A stretch of DNA of 64,000 bases from Chrysophaeum taylorii (Eukaryota; Sar; Pelagophyceae; Pelagomonadales; Pelagomonadaceae). Position numbers and translations under genes: made by a program. Positions 9,937 through 20,297 of the stretch are shown piece after piece; positions within the stretch are counted from its first letter, which is position 1, and each line of letters starts with the position of its first letter. The stretch spans positions 17,344 through 81,343 of the forward strand of contig JAQMWT010000598.1 of the NCBI GenBank assembly GCA_029834535.1, given 5' to 3'. Under the pieces are notes generated by a model. That model was not told the origin of the DNA and did no database searches. It saw only the letters and a program-made list of their open reading frames with translations.

Positions 9937-10696
9937 TTAAATACTACCCAGTCTCGATCTCGGCGGACAGAGCAGCAGCCAAAGCAAAGGGGCACGGTCG
10001 CTGGGTCGATGTGGGTCCACTGGGGCTGTGGGGGTCGCAACGACGGGGCGGAGGGGGTGGTCGGCGCCGTCGGCGCCGTCGGCGCCGTCGTCATCGTCGC
10101 CAGCAGCAGCAGCCGCAGCGGCAGCAAGAGCATCGCGCTCCTCTTTGAGTTTCCTCTTCCAAAAGGCCCGCGACTTGATGTCGCCGCAAAACTCGCACCT
10201 CTTGAGGCCGCTTGCTGAGACCCTCGGGTAGGACCTCCTCGCAGACGCAGCCACCGCCGCAACGAGCAAAGGCCTCCGCCAGCGCAGAGTACGTCGCGTA
10301 CTTCTCCGCCCGCTTCCGCGCGCTGGCGTTTCTCTTGTTCCACAGTGGCCCGAGCAGTTCTCGTTCTCTGCGTGCCTCAAGGAGGCCCGCCAGCTCGGCC
10401 GAACCATGGCCATTTGCGATGTGGATGCGAGAGAGGTCTTTCTTCCGCGACGCCGGTGGCGGCTTCAAGATGCCGGCCTCCTTAAGGCTGCGCTCGGCAC
10501 CCGCGAGAGGTGTTTTTCGGTATCGAGTGTTTTTTGATATCGGGTAAATCGGCCGACAGGGCGGCACGAGAGGCGCCCCTTGGCGACGGAGGGACCATGA
10601 GTTACCTTCTCCCGCGAGAGACCAGCGTGTAAACCTGGCACGAGTCGGGAAGCATGGTCTGGGAGGGCAACTTCTAGCCTGCCGTCGTCGTCGCAT
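9937..10696 (-). pseudogene. Unrecognised minus-strand protein with one frame break
   Basis: From an ATG at 10696 a frame gives a regular charged protein segment with AELAGLLEARRERELLGPLW and a Cys-rich CGGGCVCEE stretch. Near 10215 coding quality switches frame to CEFCGDIKSRAFWKRK, an acidic and poly-Ala linker and a stop at 9937. The two halves together look like one protein with a CxxC-type Cys cluster, broken by a one-base shift or a very small intron. No family was recognised. The 17-bp inverted repeats flank most of it, so it may be carried by a mobile element. Confidence 0.4.
10509..10543 (-). repeat. 17-bp inverted repeat, right arm plus degenerate tandem copy
   Basis: 10509-10525 is the exact reverse complement of 9894-9910. 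The next 17 bases (10526-10543) are a degenerate second copy in the same orientation. The function is unknown. Confidence 0.5.
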
Positions 10697-10699
10697 ATC

Positions 10700-11494
10700 T
10701 CACCTGCGTCGTGAAAGCCACGGAATGTCCGTCGTCGCCACAGTGAGTGTCGCAACGAGCTTCTCTCTGCATCAGCACAGCCTCATTCTGGTTGGCAAGA
10801 ACGCCTTGCGCTCGCGAGAGACTTACGGTAATATGATTGTAGGAGATGCCTTCTTGCGCTGAGGGGATCGTGTGAGGAAGGACGTTGACGCAAGCCGATT
10901 ATTATAGGGGACGGCCCGGCGCTGGCCTAACCGTCCAGGGTTAGAGTGGTACGGCGGGCAACCGACGAACGGATAGAGAGGGTGCCCGGCGCTCGCGCGA
11001 AGCCAGCGTTTGTTGTTATTACTACAGGTCGTTGCGCAAGGTGCCATTGCCGGCCTCGACTTGGCGCGCGCCGCCATATCACAAGTAGCGAGATTGCCTT
11101 TCTGAGAATGCGCAGCGAGTGCACATTGAGCCAGAACAGCCCCTGTTTCGGCGTGAAGGTCGAGAAATATTGGGGGAGATGTGGTAAGAAGGAGCTACTC
11201 CGGAGGCAAAAAAAAAACGCGGCGCGTATGTCGAGCGAGATCAGTGGCCTTCAATTTCGAATGAATGTTACGAACTAAAAAAATTCTATGGTTGGCGTCG
11301 CACGCGATGGAGGTAGGGCGGCGGCCGGGTCTCTAGAGCGGATGTCGGGTTCGAAAGCATGGGGGGGTTACTTGCGAGCAAAGCTCCCTGAGTATTATAC
11401 CCCCCCCATACGCTCGGAAGATTCGCTTTTAAAGGGCAGCTTTACCGGCACACCACCAGTTTTCGTGTTTTTTTTGGCGTCGAGCGACGTAGGC
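10700..11494. other. Intergenic stretch upstream of the LRR gene
   Basis: No gene is recognised. Close to the LRR gene are AT-rich promoter-like elements: TATTATA near 11394 and TTTTAAAG near 11429, about 100 and 65 bp before the chosen start. Short frames on both strands have no family motif. Confidence 0.35.
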
Positions 11495-12367
11495 ATGCCG
11501 CGGTTTGGATCTGTGTCGCCCAAGCAGGTGATCGAAAAGGCGCTCGCAAATGATCCGTCGTTAAAAGCGATAAACCTGTCCGCCAACGCGTTGTTTAAGA
11601 TGAAGACGTTTGAGTACTGCAAGCAGCTTGCCGATGCGCTCAAGACCAATACCAACGTGACCGAGCTCGTGCTGAACGAGAACGAGATTACCGACGCCGA
11701 CTGCGAGTGGATCAAGGTGATCCTCGCGACTAATAAGAGTGTCGTGACGCTGTCGCTGGAGAAGAACAAGATTTCGAGCGTGGGGTGCGCGCTCATCGCG
11801 GAAGGCCTGGTCGACAACTCGAGTCTCGTCGCGCTCAGCCTCCTCAACAATGGCCCCTTTGGGGAGGGCTGCATGGACGCCTGGCTCAAGACCTTCCACA
11901 ACAACGTGACGCTCTTCGACTTGAAGTGGCGCCTCAACAGCCGTTCGTCCTTTGCGCTAAACACGGCGATCACCCGGAATCGCTCCATAAGTCGGTTGCG
12001 CAAGGAAGGCAAGGACTGGCAGAGCCTCCTGCCCGACCACCTCCGCGCGAACGGGGACGGGACCCCAAAGGCTGAGCCAGAGCCTCCCAAGCCTGCCGAT
12101 CCGGAGCCCGCGCCCGAGCCGGAACCTCCCAAGGTTGCCGAGCCAGAACCGCCCAAGGTTGCCGAGCCGGACCCCCCCAAGCCCGCCGACCCTGAACCAG
12201 AGCCTGCGGCAGATCCCGAGCCCGCGGCAGAGCCCGAGCCCGCGGCAGAGCCCGAGCCCGCGGCAGAGCCCGAGCCCGCGGCAGAGCCCGAGCCCGCGGC
12301 AGAGCCCGAGCCCGCGGCAGAGCCCGAGCCCGCTCCAGAATCCGCCGCCGCCGCCGAGACCGCTTGA
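11495..12367 (+). CDS. Leucine-rich-repeat protein with Pro-Glu repeat tail
   Basis: This 290-residue protein has about four ribonuclease-inhibitor or tropomodulin-type LRR units in its first 165 residues. Each has a TELVLNENEI-like or VTLSLEKNKI-like strand followed by a helix. The C-terminal 95 residues are a disordered Pro/Glu/Ala tail, built largely from an in-frame 18-base unit coding EPAAEP. Such LRR folds usually bind proteins; the spacing resembles tropomodulin-like actin-end cappers, but this is inference. The frame is open from 11288, but the ATG at 11495 lies just downstream of TATA-like DNA and starts the ordered region. An ATTAAA signal lies at 12445. Confidence 0.75.
   Translation: MPRFGSVSPKQVIEKALANDPSLKAINLSANALFKMKTFEYCKQLADALKTNTNVTELVLNENEITDADCEWIKVILATNKSVVTLSLEKNKISSVGCALIAEGLVDNSSLVALSLLNNGPFGEGCMDAWLKTFHNNVTLFDLKWRLNSRSSFALNTAITRNRSISRLRKEGKDWQSLLPDHLRANGDGTPKAEPEPPKPADPEPAPEPEPPKVAEPEPPKVAEPDPPKPADPEPEPAADPEPAAEPEPAAEPEPAAEPEPAAEPEPAAEPEPAAEPEPAPESAAAAETA
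12209..12330 (+). repeat. 18-bp coding minisatellite in LRR gene tail
   Basis: About six to seven near-identical copies of an 18-base GC-rich unit (gagcccgagcccgcggca) encode a Glu-Pro-Ala repeat. Because the unit is a multiple of three, copy-number change keeps the frame, so tail length probably varies between strains. Confidence 0.9.
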
Positions 12368-12561
12368 TGCGAAAGAAGAAACCCCCTTGCTCCTTCCTGG
12401 ACGCGCGCTGTGTGGTGTACGACATCTGCTTCGTGTTTGGCACTATTAAAGCAAAATGCGCGCTGTCCTTGTGCCTGGCCCATCGTTTGTCTGCGACTCC
12501 GTCCGACACTGCAATCCCCCCCCCCACCACTGACTGTATGTGCATCAAGTTCACCCCTGCC

Positions 12562-12562
<1 letters not shown>

Positions 12563-12593
<31 letters not shown>
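12563..12593. repeat. (GAC)n trinucleotide microsatellite
   Basis: Ten tandem GAC units lie between the LRR gene and the cold-shock-like gene, outside any recognised coding sequence. Confidence 0.9.
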
Positions 12594-12822
12594 TTTTCCG
12601 GTCCAGCGAGATTTCCGGGCGGGCAGCTCTGGTGCGCGCGCGACTTATTCAGCTGGCGCGCGCGCGCTCTCGCGCGTTCGTGGAAAGACGCCCAAATTCA
12701 AGAGACCTGCTTCCCCGGGAAGCACTCGCGCGCCCATGTATCTGCCTCCTAGCGCTCGTGAGCTCGATCGCACCACCAAACTCGCGCGCGCCTTTATTTA
12801 TCAGTAGAAGTATGACCCCATG

Positions 12823-12857
12823 AAGGAAAGGAAAGGAAAGGAAAGGGAGGGAAGGGA
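12823..12857. repeat. (AAAGG)n microsatellite
   Basis: About seven tandem AAAGG/GGAAA units with some decay at the right edge. They are intergenic. Confidence 0.9.
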
Positions 12858-13200
12858 AATAGTGCAAGGCGGGCTTGTATTTGGATGGAACCTGGTCCCG
12901 CGCGGTTTGTGATTTTATGAACGCCGCGCCAACGAAATAGTGTAAATTCATAGTAGTCAGGAGAAACGATGCTGGCTGCCATCGCGCGACGATTGGCGGC
13001 GGTACAAATTATATCATGCGCGCGAAGGGTCCTGGGAAGCCAGCCACTTGCTCATTCGCAGAAGAAGGAAGGCCCAAGTAATAAAAAACAAACAAGTTCG
13101 GATCTCGACGACGCGCCTCTCCCTCCTAGAGATCGATCTCGTCGCGCTTGGACCCCGTGGTGCGGTAGATAGCGTACCAAGGAGAGAGAAGAGTCAGTTG

Positions 13201-15015
13201 TTAGGATGATGGTGATGATAGATGCTTTGCGACCTTGGCGGAGGGGTGCCGTTGGTCAAGGCAGACATCGACGGCGCAGGGTCGACTGCGAAATTCGGAA
13301 ACGGCAAAAGTGACGCGCAGCTTGGTCTTGACAGGCACGGGGGCGCAGAACTCGGTGGGATGAAAGAAGATTTTGCGGTTGTCGTGGGAGCACTCGATAA
13401 AGCCCGTGAGCTTGAAGGGGTCGAACTGGACGACGAGGCCTCGGAAGCGGCGGAAGGAGGATCGAGGGTAGCGTACGAAGGGGGTCTGGTCGTCGAGGCG
13501 AGTCACGTCCTCGGCGAGGTCGTTGCCCGAGCGTCTAAAGGTGCGATAGTACGAGACGCGGTCGCCCTCGGCAATTTTGGGGGGGAGTCGCAGCGACATG
13601 GCAGTGATCGTCGGAGGAAAGCGATTGTCGTCTTGAAGCACGAAGGCGTGGTTCGAAGCTATCCAGTAGAGCGTCCCGGTGGCGGCCGGACGGCTCCGCT
13701 TGGAGATGTGGTCGTCGTCAGACGACACCGACCGCTGGCGCTTGCCGCGGAGTATTGCGAGAGACGCGACGACCGCCTCGAGGATTTCGGGATACCCGTC
13801 TAGTTCGCGGCGCCACGCGTCAAGGAGATCCAAAACGAAATTCGCGCGCTCGGGTTTCCCGCTATCCGCGATTCGACGCGCCGCCGGCTCGAGGTTCTTC
13901 GAAATCGTGGGGGCCAGGATCGCGCGTTGGTCGGGGTCGGCGCGTTTGAAAAGCGCGACGGCGACGTAGACGGCGGCGCCTCCGAGCCTCGGCGCGACGC
14001 GCTCTAACTCTCGCGCGACGACGTCGGCGACGTTCCCGAGGGTGTCCGGCAGGTCCAGCAACGCGTAGGTCCCCTGGACCTTGCCGTTTCCGTCGAAGTC
14101 GTTTTCCCACAACACCCCGACGCGGTCCTCCATGAACTGTTGGAGCGACTGGCTCATCAACAGATAGCTCACGTGTTTGGGGTCGTTCGCGGGGTCCAAT
14201 CTCACGGCTCTCACGAGATGCCGTTTAGCACGACGAGCCTCGTCCGCGCGCCCAAACTCGGCGAACAGGGGGTCTTTCTCGACAGCCTCGAACACGGTTG
14301 CGAGGTGCGCGAGCGCCGTCCTCGCTTCGATGCTCAGCGTCGCGTCCTCGCGCAGCCGCTGCTCGACCTTGCTCCGCGTGACGAGGTAATGCGTCAAGTC
14401 GTAAACGCGGCGAGGCCGCAGCCGCAGCAACGCCATGACCGCACCCTCGACCGCCGCCACGGCCACCTCGGGTCGGCACGCCTCTTGCGCCGGTTCCTCT
14501 TCGTACCCAAAGCACCACTCGCCCGCGCGTCGCGCCCAAGCGATCGCCCTCGAGTGCCATAGCTCCCACGGTTCGTCGCGTATCTCGGCGAGAGACTCGA
14601 ACTTGGCCATCAGCTTCTTCACGCCCCGCGTCACCATGGCATTCGTCGACTCCGCGACGGCATCTCCTTCTGCCGGTCCTTCTTTTTCCGGTCGCGGTCG
14701 TCCGCCGCGACCGTCCGAACCGCCGTCCTCGTCTCCTTCTTCCGCGGGAACAAGAGGCCGTGCCGGCTCCTGGGTACTCGTGGGTTTTGGCGGTGCCGAC
14801 ATTGCCTCCTCCTCTTTCTGCTCCCTGAGCTCCTTCAGCCACCGTTTGAATCGCTTTGCGGGCAACACCTTGATACCCTCCAACAACAGCGTGTCCACAT
14901 CCTGCTCCGAGGCCTCCATCAGGTCGTCGAGCGAGTCGCACGCGTCCAGCACCTTTGCGCACACCGCGTCACTAAACTTGGCCGTCGCCAGGACCGCTTC
15001 CAATGACGCTGCCAT
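13201..15015 (-). CDS. Protein with helical N-terminus and two cold-shock-like domains (paralogue 1)
   Basis: This 604-residue intronless gene has a diverged paralogue at 28.6 kb. The N-terminus (about 15-65) is a small helical domain with the shared block EASEQDVDTLLLEGIKVLPA; it looks SAM-like, but that is uncertain. An acidic linker and a long helical middle (about 125-430) follow. The C-terminus has two cold-shock-like beta-barrel units: TGTLYWIASNHAFVLQDD (from about 446) and RFRGLVVQFDPFKLTGFI followed by IFFHPTEF (from about 523), patterns expected of nucleic-acid-binding cold-shock domains. The canonical aromatic RNP motifs are only partly kept. It is probably an RNA- or DNA-binding protein, but its role is unknown. 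Copia element A is inserted 72 bp upstream of its ATG. Confidence 0.82.
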   Translation of the reverse strand: MAASLEAVLATAKFSDAVCAKVLDACDSLDDLMEASEQDVDTLLLEGIKVLPAKRFKRWLKELREQKEEEAMSAPPKPTSTQEPARPLVPAEEGDEDGGSDGRGGRPRPEKEGPAEGDAVAESTNAMVTRGVKKLMAKFESLAEIRDEPWELWHSRAIAWARRAGEWCFGYEEEPAQEACRPEVAVAAVEGAVMALLRLRPRRVYDLTHYLVTRSKVEQRLREDATLSIEARTALAHLATVFEAVEKDPLFAEFGRADEARRAKRHLVRAVRLDPANDPKHVSYLLMSQSLQQFMEDRVGVLWENDFDGNGKVQGTYALLDLPDTLGNVADVVARELERVAPRLGGAAVYVAVALFKRADPDQRAILAPTISKNLEPAARRIADSGKPERANFVLDLLDAWRRELDGYPEILEAVVASLAILRGKRQRSVSSDDDHISKRSRPAATGTLYWIASNHAFVLQDDNRFPPTITAMSLRLPPKIAEGDRVSYYRTFRRSGNDLAEDVTRLDDQTPFVRYPRSSFRRFRGLVVQFDPFKLTGFIECSHDNRKIFFHPTEFCAPVPVKTKLRVTFAVSEFRSRPCAVDVCLDQRHPSAKVAKHLSSPSS

Positions 15016-15086
15016 ACTTCTTGATGATATTCTTCTTCTTCACCACCTCTAAAAGAAGTGAGTGGCGGAGCTAGTGGTAGTTGTAT

Positions 15087-15164
15087 TGTGAGGAAGCTAT
15101 GACACTTACCCCTGCACCACGTCCCCATTATAGTTCTCTCATCCCCATTTCAGTTCTTCTCACA
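15087..15164 (+). repeat. 5' LTR of Copia A (78 bp)
   Basis: It starts TGTGAGGAAGC and ends TTCTCACA. The first ~35 bp are shared with the LTRs of Copia B and C; the rest is subfamily-specific. A primer-binding site follows immediately. Confidence 0.9.
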
Positions 15165-15182
15165 TGGCAGCAGGTGTTCTCC
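15165..15182 (+). other. Primer-binding site of Copia A
   Basis: TGGCAGCAGGTGTTC directly follows the LTR. The equivalents in B and C begin TGGTACCAGG and TGGTAGCAGG. These resemble sites complementary to the 3' end of eukaryotic initiator tRNA-Met (TGGTAGCAG type). Confidence 0.65.
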
Positions 15183-15265
15183 ACGGTTGAGCCTCTGCTT
15201 GACTTCGTGGCGACACCTCCTCGGCTTCAGTTCATTGCTACGTGTTCGGTTCGTTATCGTTTATC

Positions 15266-15640
15266 ATGTCCTCGATCGAAATTAAAGATAGCAAGCTTTC
15301 GCACAAACTTGATGCCTTCAGCGGTGAGCGACATTTTTTTTTTTTTCCCACCAATGGCACGTCGTCTTGAGAACATGATCATCTCCACCGGCGATCACAT
15401 TATCTCGACCAACGATCCTTGGACAAGCATCTCAGCATCTCGCTGCTCTGCAGAAGCATCTCGCTGCTCTGAAGGCGAATTTCGCGTCAAGCAACAACGT
15501 TGATATCCATGAAAACCGCGACATGAACTTCACGCGACTTTACAAGCGCATTACCGATGTCTACATGGGCCATGGGGATCGCGTAGCGAACTTCCTCAAC
15601 AAGTTCATCATCGGAGTGTACAAGTTGCTCGGCATTGTAC
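15266..15640 (+). pseudogene. Copia A gag remnant
   Basis: It starts with MSSIEIKDSKLS, matching the gag start of Copia B, and then RRLENMIIST. A poly-T tract and deletions break the frame, and the stretch corresponding to the middle of gag is missing. Confidence 0.75.
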
Positions 15641-16449
15641 CTATCACCGGAGTTCAAGTTGCTCGGCACTGTACCAATCACCGGAGTCAAGTTGCTCGGC
15701 ATTGTACCTGATCCGACACACCCTCGAGTGGGTCTTCGCATTTGACTACGTGCATCGTGCTTCAAGCCTTACTGGCTTTGTTTTATCGTCTCGCGTTTCG
15801 TACCGATGAATGTGGTTGTACCCTCGAGAAGTTCAACAACAATCAATTTCGATGGCATGCACAACCACTTCCGCCGCGCTATCCGCCGCGTCGTCAGCCA
15901 CGACTTCAGACTCTTCCAACTGACCTACCCTAGACGCCCCCCTTTCCCAACAAACTGGCTCTACTCGATTCCGACGCACTACCCGATGTCCTTTTGGCGG
16001 CTGCAAGGATCACTTTAAGGGGGACTGCCGCAAGTTTCAAAGTTCCTAGCTATTCCTCGACAACGCCCTACCCACCATCGCCGTTCTTCTCAACAGCGCA
16101 ACACTTCCAATGACTCCAACAACACCCAACAACTGTTACAACACCAACCCACCAAAACCACCAGCAACACTACCTTTTCTGCTCCTATGCCTACTCCAAC
16201 CTTGACTGATTCTAGTTCCACTCCGCCGCTTTTCTTAATACCACCACCTATTACACCCCCTTCACCGCCTTAAACGGCCGCACCCAACGTCTCACATCCA
16301 CCTACCGATACTCTATCTTATCATCTTTGCACCTTTCTGCCAATCAAGATAATTCCAAGTTAGCGTGTGTACCGCCGAATGTCTGATGCATGCACATCAA
16401 CAACCCCATCCCACGGAAGCCCCTCGTTTTTGTTTTTAGCTCCCATTGC

Positions 16450-16730
16450 ACAGGCGCCCTTCGTTCTGTACTTTCAGCCATTCGTTGCTCCCCTCCTCGT
16501 TCTGTATTTTCACCTCGTCGTTGCTCCTCTCCTCGTTCTGTATTTCGCCCTTGTCGTTGCTTCACTCCCCGTTGTGCATTTTCAGCTATTCGTTGATCCA
16601 CTCCCCGTTGTGCATTTTCACCTATTCGTTGATCCACTCCCCGTTCTGCATTTTCAGCTATTCGTTGATCCACTCTCCGTTGTGCAGTTTTCACCTATTC
16701 GTTGATCCACTCCTCGTTGTGCTTGTCGGT
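16450..16730. repeat. 39-bp minisatellite inside Copia A
   Basis: About seven degenerate copies of a 39-base unit contain TATTCGTTGATCCACTC. The minus strand stays open across it as a 13-residue periodic peptide (RGVDQRIAENAQ-like), but that frame has no ATG and is likely a by-product. The repeat is absent from Copia B, so it arose in the A lineage. Confidence 0.75.
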
Positions 16731-18200
16731 TTTGGTAAAACCAGCGCATCACGTTCCATCGCGCATTTCACCTGCCACAACTAAGCTGTGCCTGTCAATT
16801 TTTCGCGTGTGCAGTTTTCGTGCTTCCTATGTGGTTGGATCGCTCATCTTCGGGATCCTGGACAGACGCTTCTTTGCTGTGTGATTTGTGGTTCTCCTTC
16901 ACGCACTATCGCTTTTTCGCCGCTTTTCTGACCTTTAAAATTCGGTTTTGTTATCGACGTGAATTCCGTGCTCAGCACCCGCGACGCTATCTGCAATGTT
17001 CTTACGTGCCACTGCGACGCTATCTGCAAGCTATCTGCAACGTTCTTACGTGCCACAACTGTTTTGCCACTGTCGCCAACTTCTACCGCAGTCTATTCGA
17101 GTGTGACGAGCGAAGCTCGCCGCTTGCTCCTCCAACGTTGGCCCATATGGCAACTTCGTTCTTCCGAATGCGAAAACGGGCCACTTTCTTATCTTCCACA
17201 GCAGGCTGGCATACAGCAGCCTGGTCTACCCGTGTTCGTTCCTTACACCGCTGGCGCGTCCGAAGTCTTCCATCTTCGCGTACAGGACGTGGTCGTGCCC
17301 ATGGCAACTTGCTCGCACCACAACAACCAAACACCCACGTTCGCATCAAACCTGTTTACGCTTGTTTTTGCTTCTGTCGACTCCGACCATCGTCATAACC
17401 TGGTCACCATACAACATATCTGCCCAAAGGCCACGTTCTCATCAGACGTCTGGTACACTGCCATCATATATACCAGCCTGTGTTCCCGCTATCTTTACCC
17501 CGCTGCGATCCTCAGTGGCAACAATCGCTTAACGCAAGTCTCCCCAGCACTTTTGTCGCTCCTGTTCTTCAGACCTCGATTTTGCTGACAGTTTCACTTA
17601 CCCGATTTCCTGCAATGTCAACCACCGAAGGCACTTCAACGTTGTTCTGACTTTCTCGAATCACGCTTCCAAGCTCTCGTCTATTGTTGCCCCATTGTCA
17701 CCTGTTCTTGCTGTTGCCCGATTGTCACCTGTTCTTCCGCTGTTGCCCCCTTGTCCGCTGTTGCCCCCTTGCCCCCTGTGTTTGATGAGAATGCGCCGGT
17801 TTTACTGGGACTGATCACCCCATCACGTGAACCGACCATTCTACGAGCTCATAAACTCCGACGCACCAAAGAGAGAAAACAACAGAAAGTGCAAAAGAGA
17901 GAAAACAACAGAAAGTGCAAAACAAAGTCGAGCAAACCAGAGCCGACAAAACCAAAGAGCCCAAAACCCCCTGAGGAAAGTGCAAAACAAAGTCGAGCCA
18001 AACGGAGCCGACCGCGCAAAGTCGACCAAAGCGCATTACAACAACCAACAATCTTTCATACTGGCGTTTGTCAACAACGCAATGTCGATTCTGTTTCATC
18101 CTGTCACAATGTCGATTCTGTTTCCTCTGTCGCTTCTGTTTCCTTCTGTAACTCTTTGTATGTCTCTTATGTTAGCTTTCGTTTGTTAGTTCATTATGTC
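16731..18200 (+). other. Copia A interior without recognisable domains
   Basis: This is mostly non-coding. Parts from about 17380 on are shared with Copia C (sequence around the FDENAPV and SREPTILRAHE frames), so they belong to the A/C subfamily. No protease or integrase core is recognised here. Confidence 0.5.
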
Positions 18201-18209
18201 TTCCTTCCC

Positions 18210-19932
18210 TTTTGTTTAGCTAACACCCTTGTTGATCCCCATGCACATGTTTATTACTCTGCTTCCGAAGAAACCTCTCAGTATTCATACATTGACGAAA
18301 CTACCGTTACTTCCACCCATTTACGTGAAGCTTTAGCTCAGACCAATCCTGAGCGTCCTGGCTGGTTGCAAGCCATCGCCAAAGAGTATCGCTCCCTTGG
18401 TCAGCTTGGTTGCTGGGATGTTGTTCGCCTTCCTTCGATGATGATGATGTTTCTGGCAACATTTATACCCTCAAGTGGACCTTCCGCTAGAAGTATGACT
18501 CTGGCAGCTTCAAATCGTACAAGGCTCGCCTCGTTGTCCGCGGTTACACGCAGGTTCACGGCATTGCTTACCACGACACGTGCCGTCCTGTAGATGTCAT
18601 CTATGCTTTCATACAAGCCCCTGTCTGGCGTTGCTGTTCACGACTGGGATTAGCATAAGTTGGATGTCAACTCCGCTTTTATCCAAGCTCTCATTGACGA
18701 AGACAGCTATGTCTGGCCACACGAAGGTTATGCTCCTCGCCAACCCACCGATGGTTTCAAAATCATTTACACGCTCCGTCGCTCTTGGTATGGTTGCAAA
18801 CAAGCTTGTCGTAATTGGTGGCTTTATTTGGCACGCTTTCTCGTCAATGACTGTGGCTTCGTCCGCGGATCTGGTGACACTTGCAGCTACACACTCATGC
18901 TTAAGTCTACTGTCGTTCAGCGCCTTGTTCTCGTCGTTGATGATCTTCTTGTGGCGCACCCCCGTTCTTGCATTGGCCATTACCAAGCTTCCTTTTTTGC
19001 GTTTTTCAAAGCCTTCCCACTTCCGTTGGTCTCCGCCTTACGCGTGCTCGCGCACGTCGCAAGCTCGGTATCTACCAATCCCATGCTATCCGTGAAATCC
19101 TCACCGAACATCGCTTCATCAACAGTAAACCAGAATTTACTCCCGCTCCCAATGGTTCTTCCTCTTTCTGCGGCTGCTTCTCCTGCACCTGGCTCCCCTG
19201 CTCACGTCTTCATGGCACGCATCCCTTTTTCGTCGTATTCTCCGTTGTGTCTTGTTTCTTCCTGTTATGCCTCGCCCTGATATCACTTGGACCGTCAATA
19301 CGTGACGTCCCCATTATAGTTCTCACATCCCCATTTCAGTTCTCACATCAGTGTGCGCGTTTTTTCCCACAATCCTGGTAAACCCCACTGGCACGCTTTA
19401 TCCCACACTCTTCGTTACCTCAATGGTTCTCACGATCTTGCCCTTGTTCTTGGTCGCGATTCTACCCTTCGTCTCTGTGGTTATTCCGACTCCAGCTGGG
19501 CCGACGACCCTGATGACCGCCACTCCACAACTGTTTCTTTGTTTTCTCCTTGCTGGCTCTATGATAGCCTACTGCTCCCGCTCGCAGTACTTACTTGCTC
19601 GCTTTTCTTTTGAAGCTGAATTGCTCGCTTTTTACGCCGCTACTGCTGAGCTCTCTTGGCTTCTCCAACTTTTTGATGACTTTGATCTCCCTCGTCACAC
19701 GGTACCAATGTATGTCGATAATAGCACCACCGTCTCCCAAGTCCGTCTCCAATGTCTCACGCGGCGCACCCGCCATATTGATATTCGCTTTTACAGCACC
19801 GCCGAATATCATCGCAACCACATCATTGATCTCCAACACAATCCCCGCCTTGACAACCTTCGCGATATCTTCACCCGTCGTACGGAAGCTCCTCCCTTTT
19901 TCCGGCTTCGTGCTCGTTACCTCACCTCGTGA
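18210..19932 (+). pseudogene. Copia A reverse transcriptase and RNase H relic
   Basis: Frames in several phases match Copia B: YRSLGQLGCWDVVRLPS, then AFIQALIDEDSYVWP, GYAPRQPTDGFKIIY, RSWYGCKQA, LVLVVDDLLVAHP (the VVDD active-site core), and RNase H pieces such as SDSSWADDPDDRHSTT and MYVDNSTTV. Stops, frame breaks and a 49-bp LTR-derived insertion disrupt it, so it cannot make a working protein. Confidence 0.85.
19300..19348 (+). repeat. LTR-derived 49-bp insertion in Copia A pol
   Basis: Compared with Copia B, 49 bases are inserted within the RNase H region. They are close to the 3' half of this element's own LTR (CGTCCCCATTATAGTTCTC and CCATTTCAGTTCTCACA). This may be the product of template switching during reverse transcription. 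Confidence 0.7.
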
Positions 19933-19997
19933 CTTCGCCCGACATCTCCTGTCTCTTTCTGCCACAATGCCTTTCCTGACGTCTTCCTTCCTAATCT

Positions 19998-20098
19998 GTG
20001 AGGACCTCACTTACCCCTTTTTCCTTTTCTTTCTTTTCCAGCACCTGTGTGAGGACCTCACTTACCCCTTTTTCCTTTTCTTTCTTTTCCAGCACATG
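19998..20098 (+). repeat. Tandem ~50-bp repeat before the 3' LTR of Copia A
   Basis: Two near-perfect copies of a unit start TGTGAGGACCTCACTTACCC, run through a C/T-rich tract and end CCAGCAC. The unit start resembles the LTR start. Similar units, diverged, precede the 3' LTR of Copia B. Confidence 0.85.
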
Positions 20099-20173
20099 TG
20101 TGAGGAAGCTATGACACTTACCCCTGCACCACGTCCCCATTATAGTTCTCTCATCCCCATTTCAGTTCTCACA
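20099..20173 (+). repeat. 3' LTR of Copia A (75 bp)
   Basis: Identical to the 5' LTR except for absence of one TCT. It is followed at once by the TGTAT target duplication. Confidence 0.9.
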
Positions 20174-20181
20174 TGTATAGT

Positions 20182-20297
20182 CTTTAAATATCGACTGCTA
20201 AGAGGGGTGTGTGTGTGGGGAGCATGAAGGATGTGGGTTGGTTTGTGGGGTATGAGGGATGTGCCTGACGGCATGAGATGCACATGTATAGTCTAGT
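20182..20297 (+). repeat. Dispersed repeat R3, copy a
   Basis: It begins TCTTTAAATATCGACTGC, contains GAGCATGAAGGATGTGGG, and is homologous to 42884-43055 (minus) and 55321-55446 (plus). It lies between Copia A and Copia B. A 14-base sequence, CACATGTATAGTCT, occurs at both its sides (20170 and 20281), partly made of LTR end plus target duplication. No coding is visible. Confidence 0.75.

Larger units (their letters stand above)
15087..20173 (+). mobile_element. Copia LTR retrotransposon A (internally decayed)
   Basis: The element is bounded by LTRs at 15087-15164 and 20099-20173 and by a 5-bp target duplication, TGTAT, at 15082-15086 and 20174-20178. The LTRs begin TG and end CA. They are identical except for a 3-bp indel. 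The interior holds a gag remnant, a 39-bp minisatellite, a long stretch without clear coding, and Copia RT/RNase H relics full of stops and frame breaks. Protease and integrase are missing or unrecognisable. Decay inside near-identical LTRs suggests mobilisation by another copy's proteins. It lies just upstream of the cold-shock-like gene at 13.2-15.0 kb. Confidence 0.9.
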
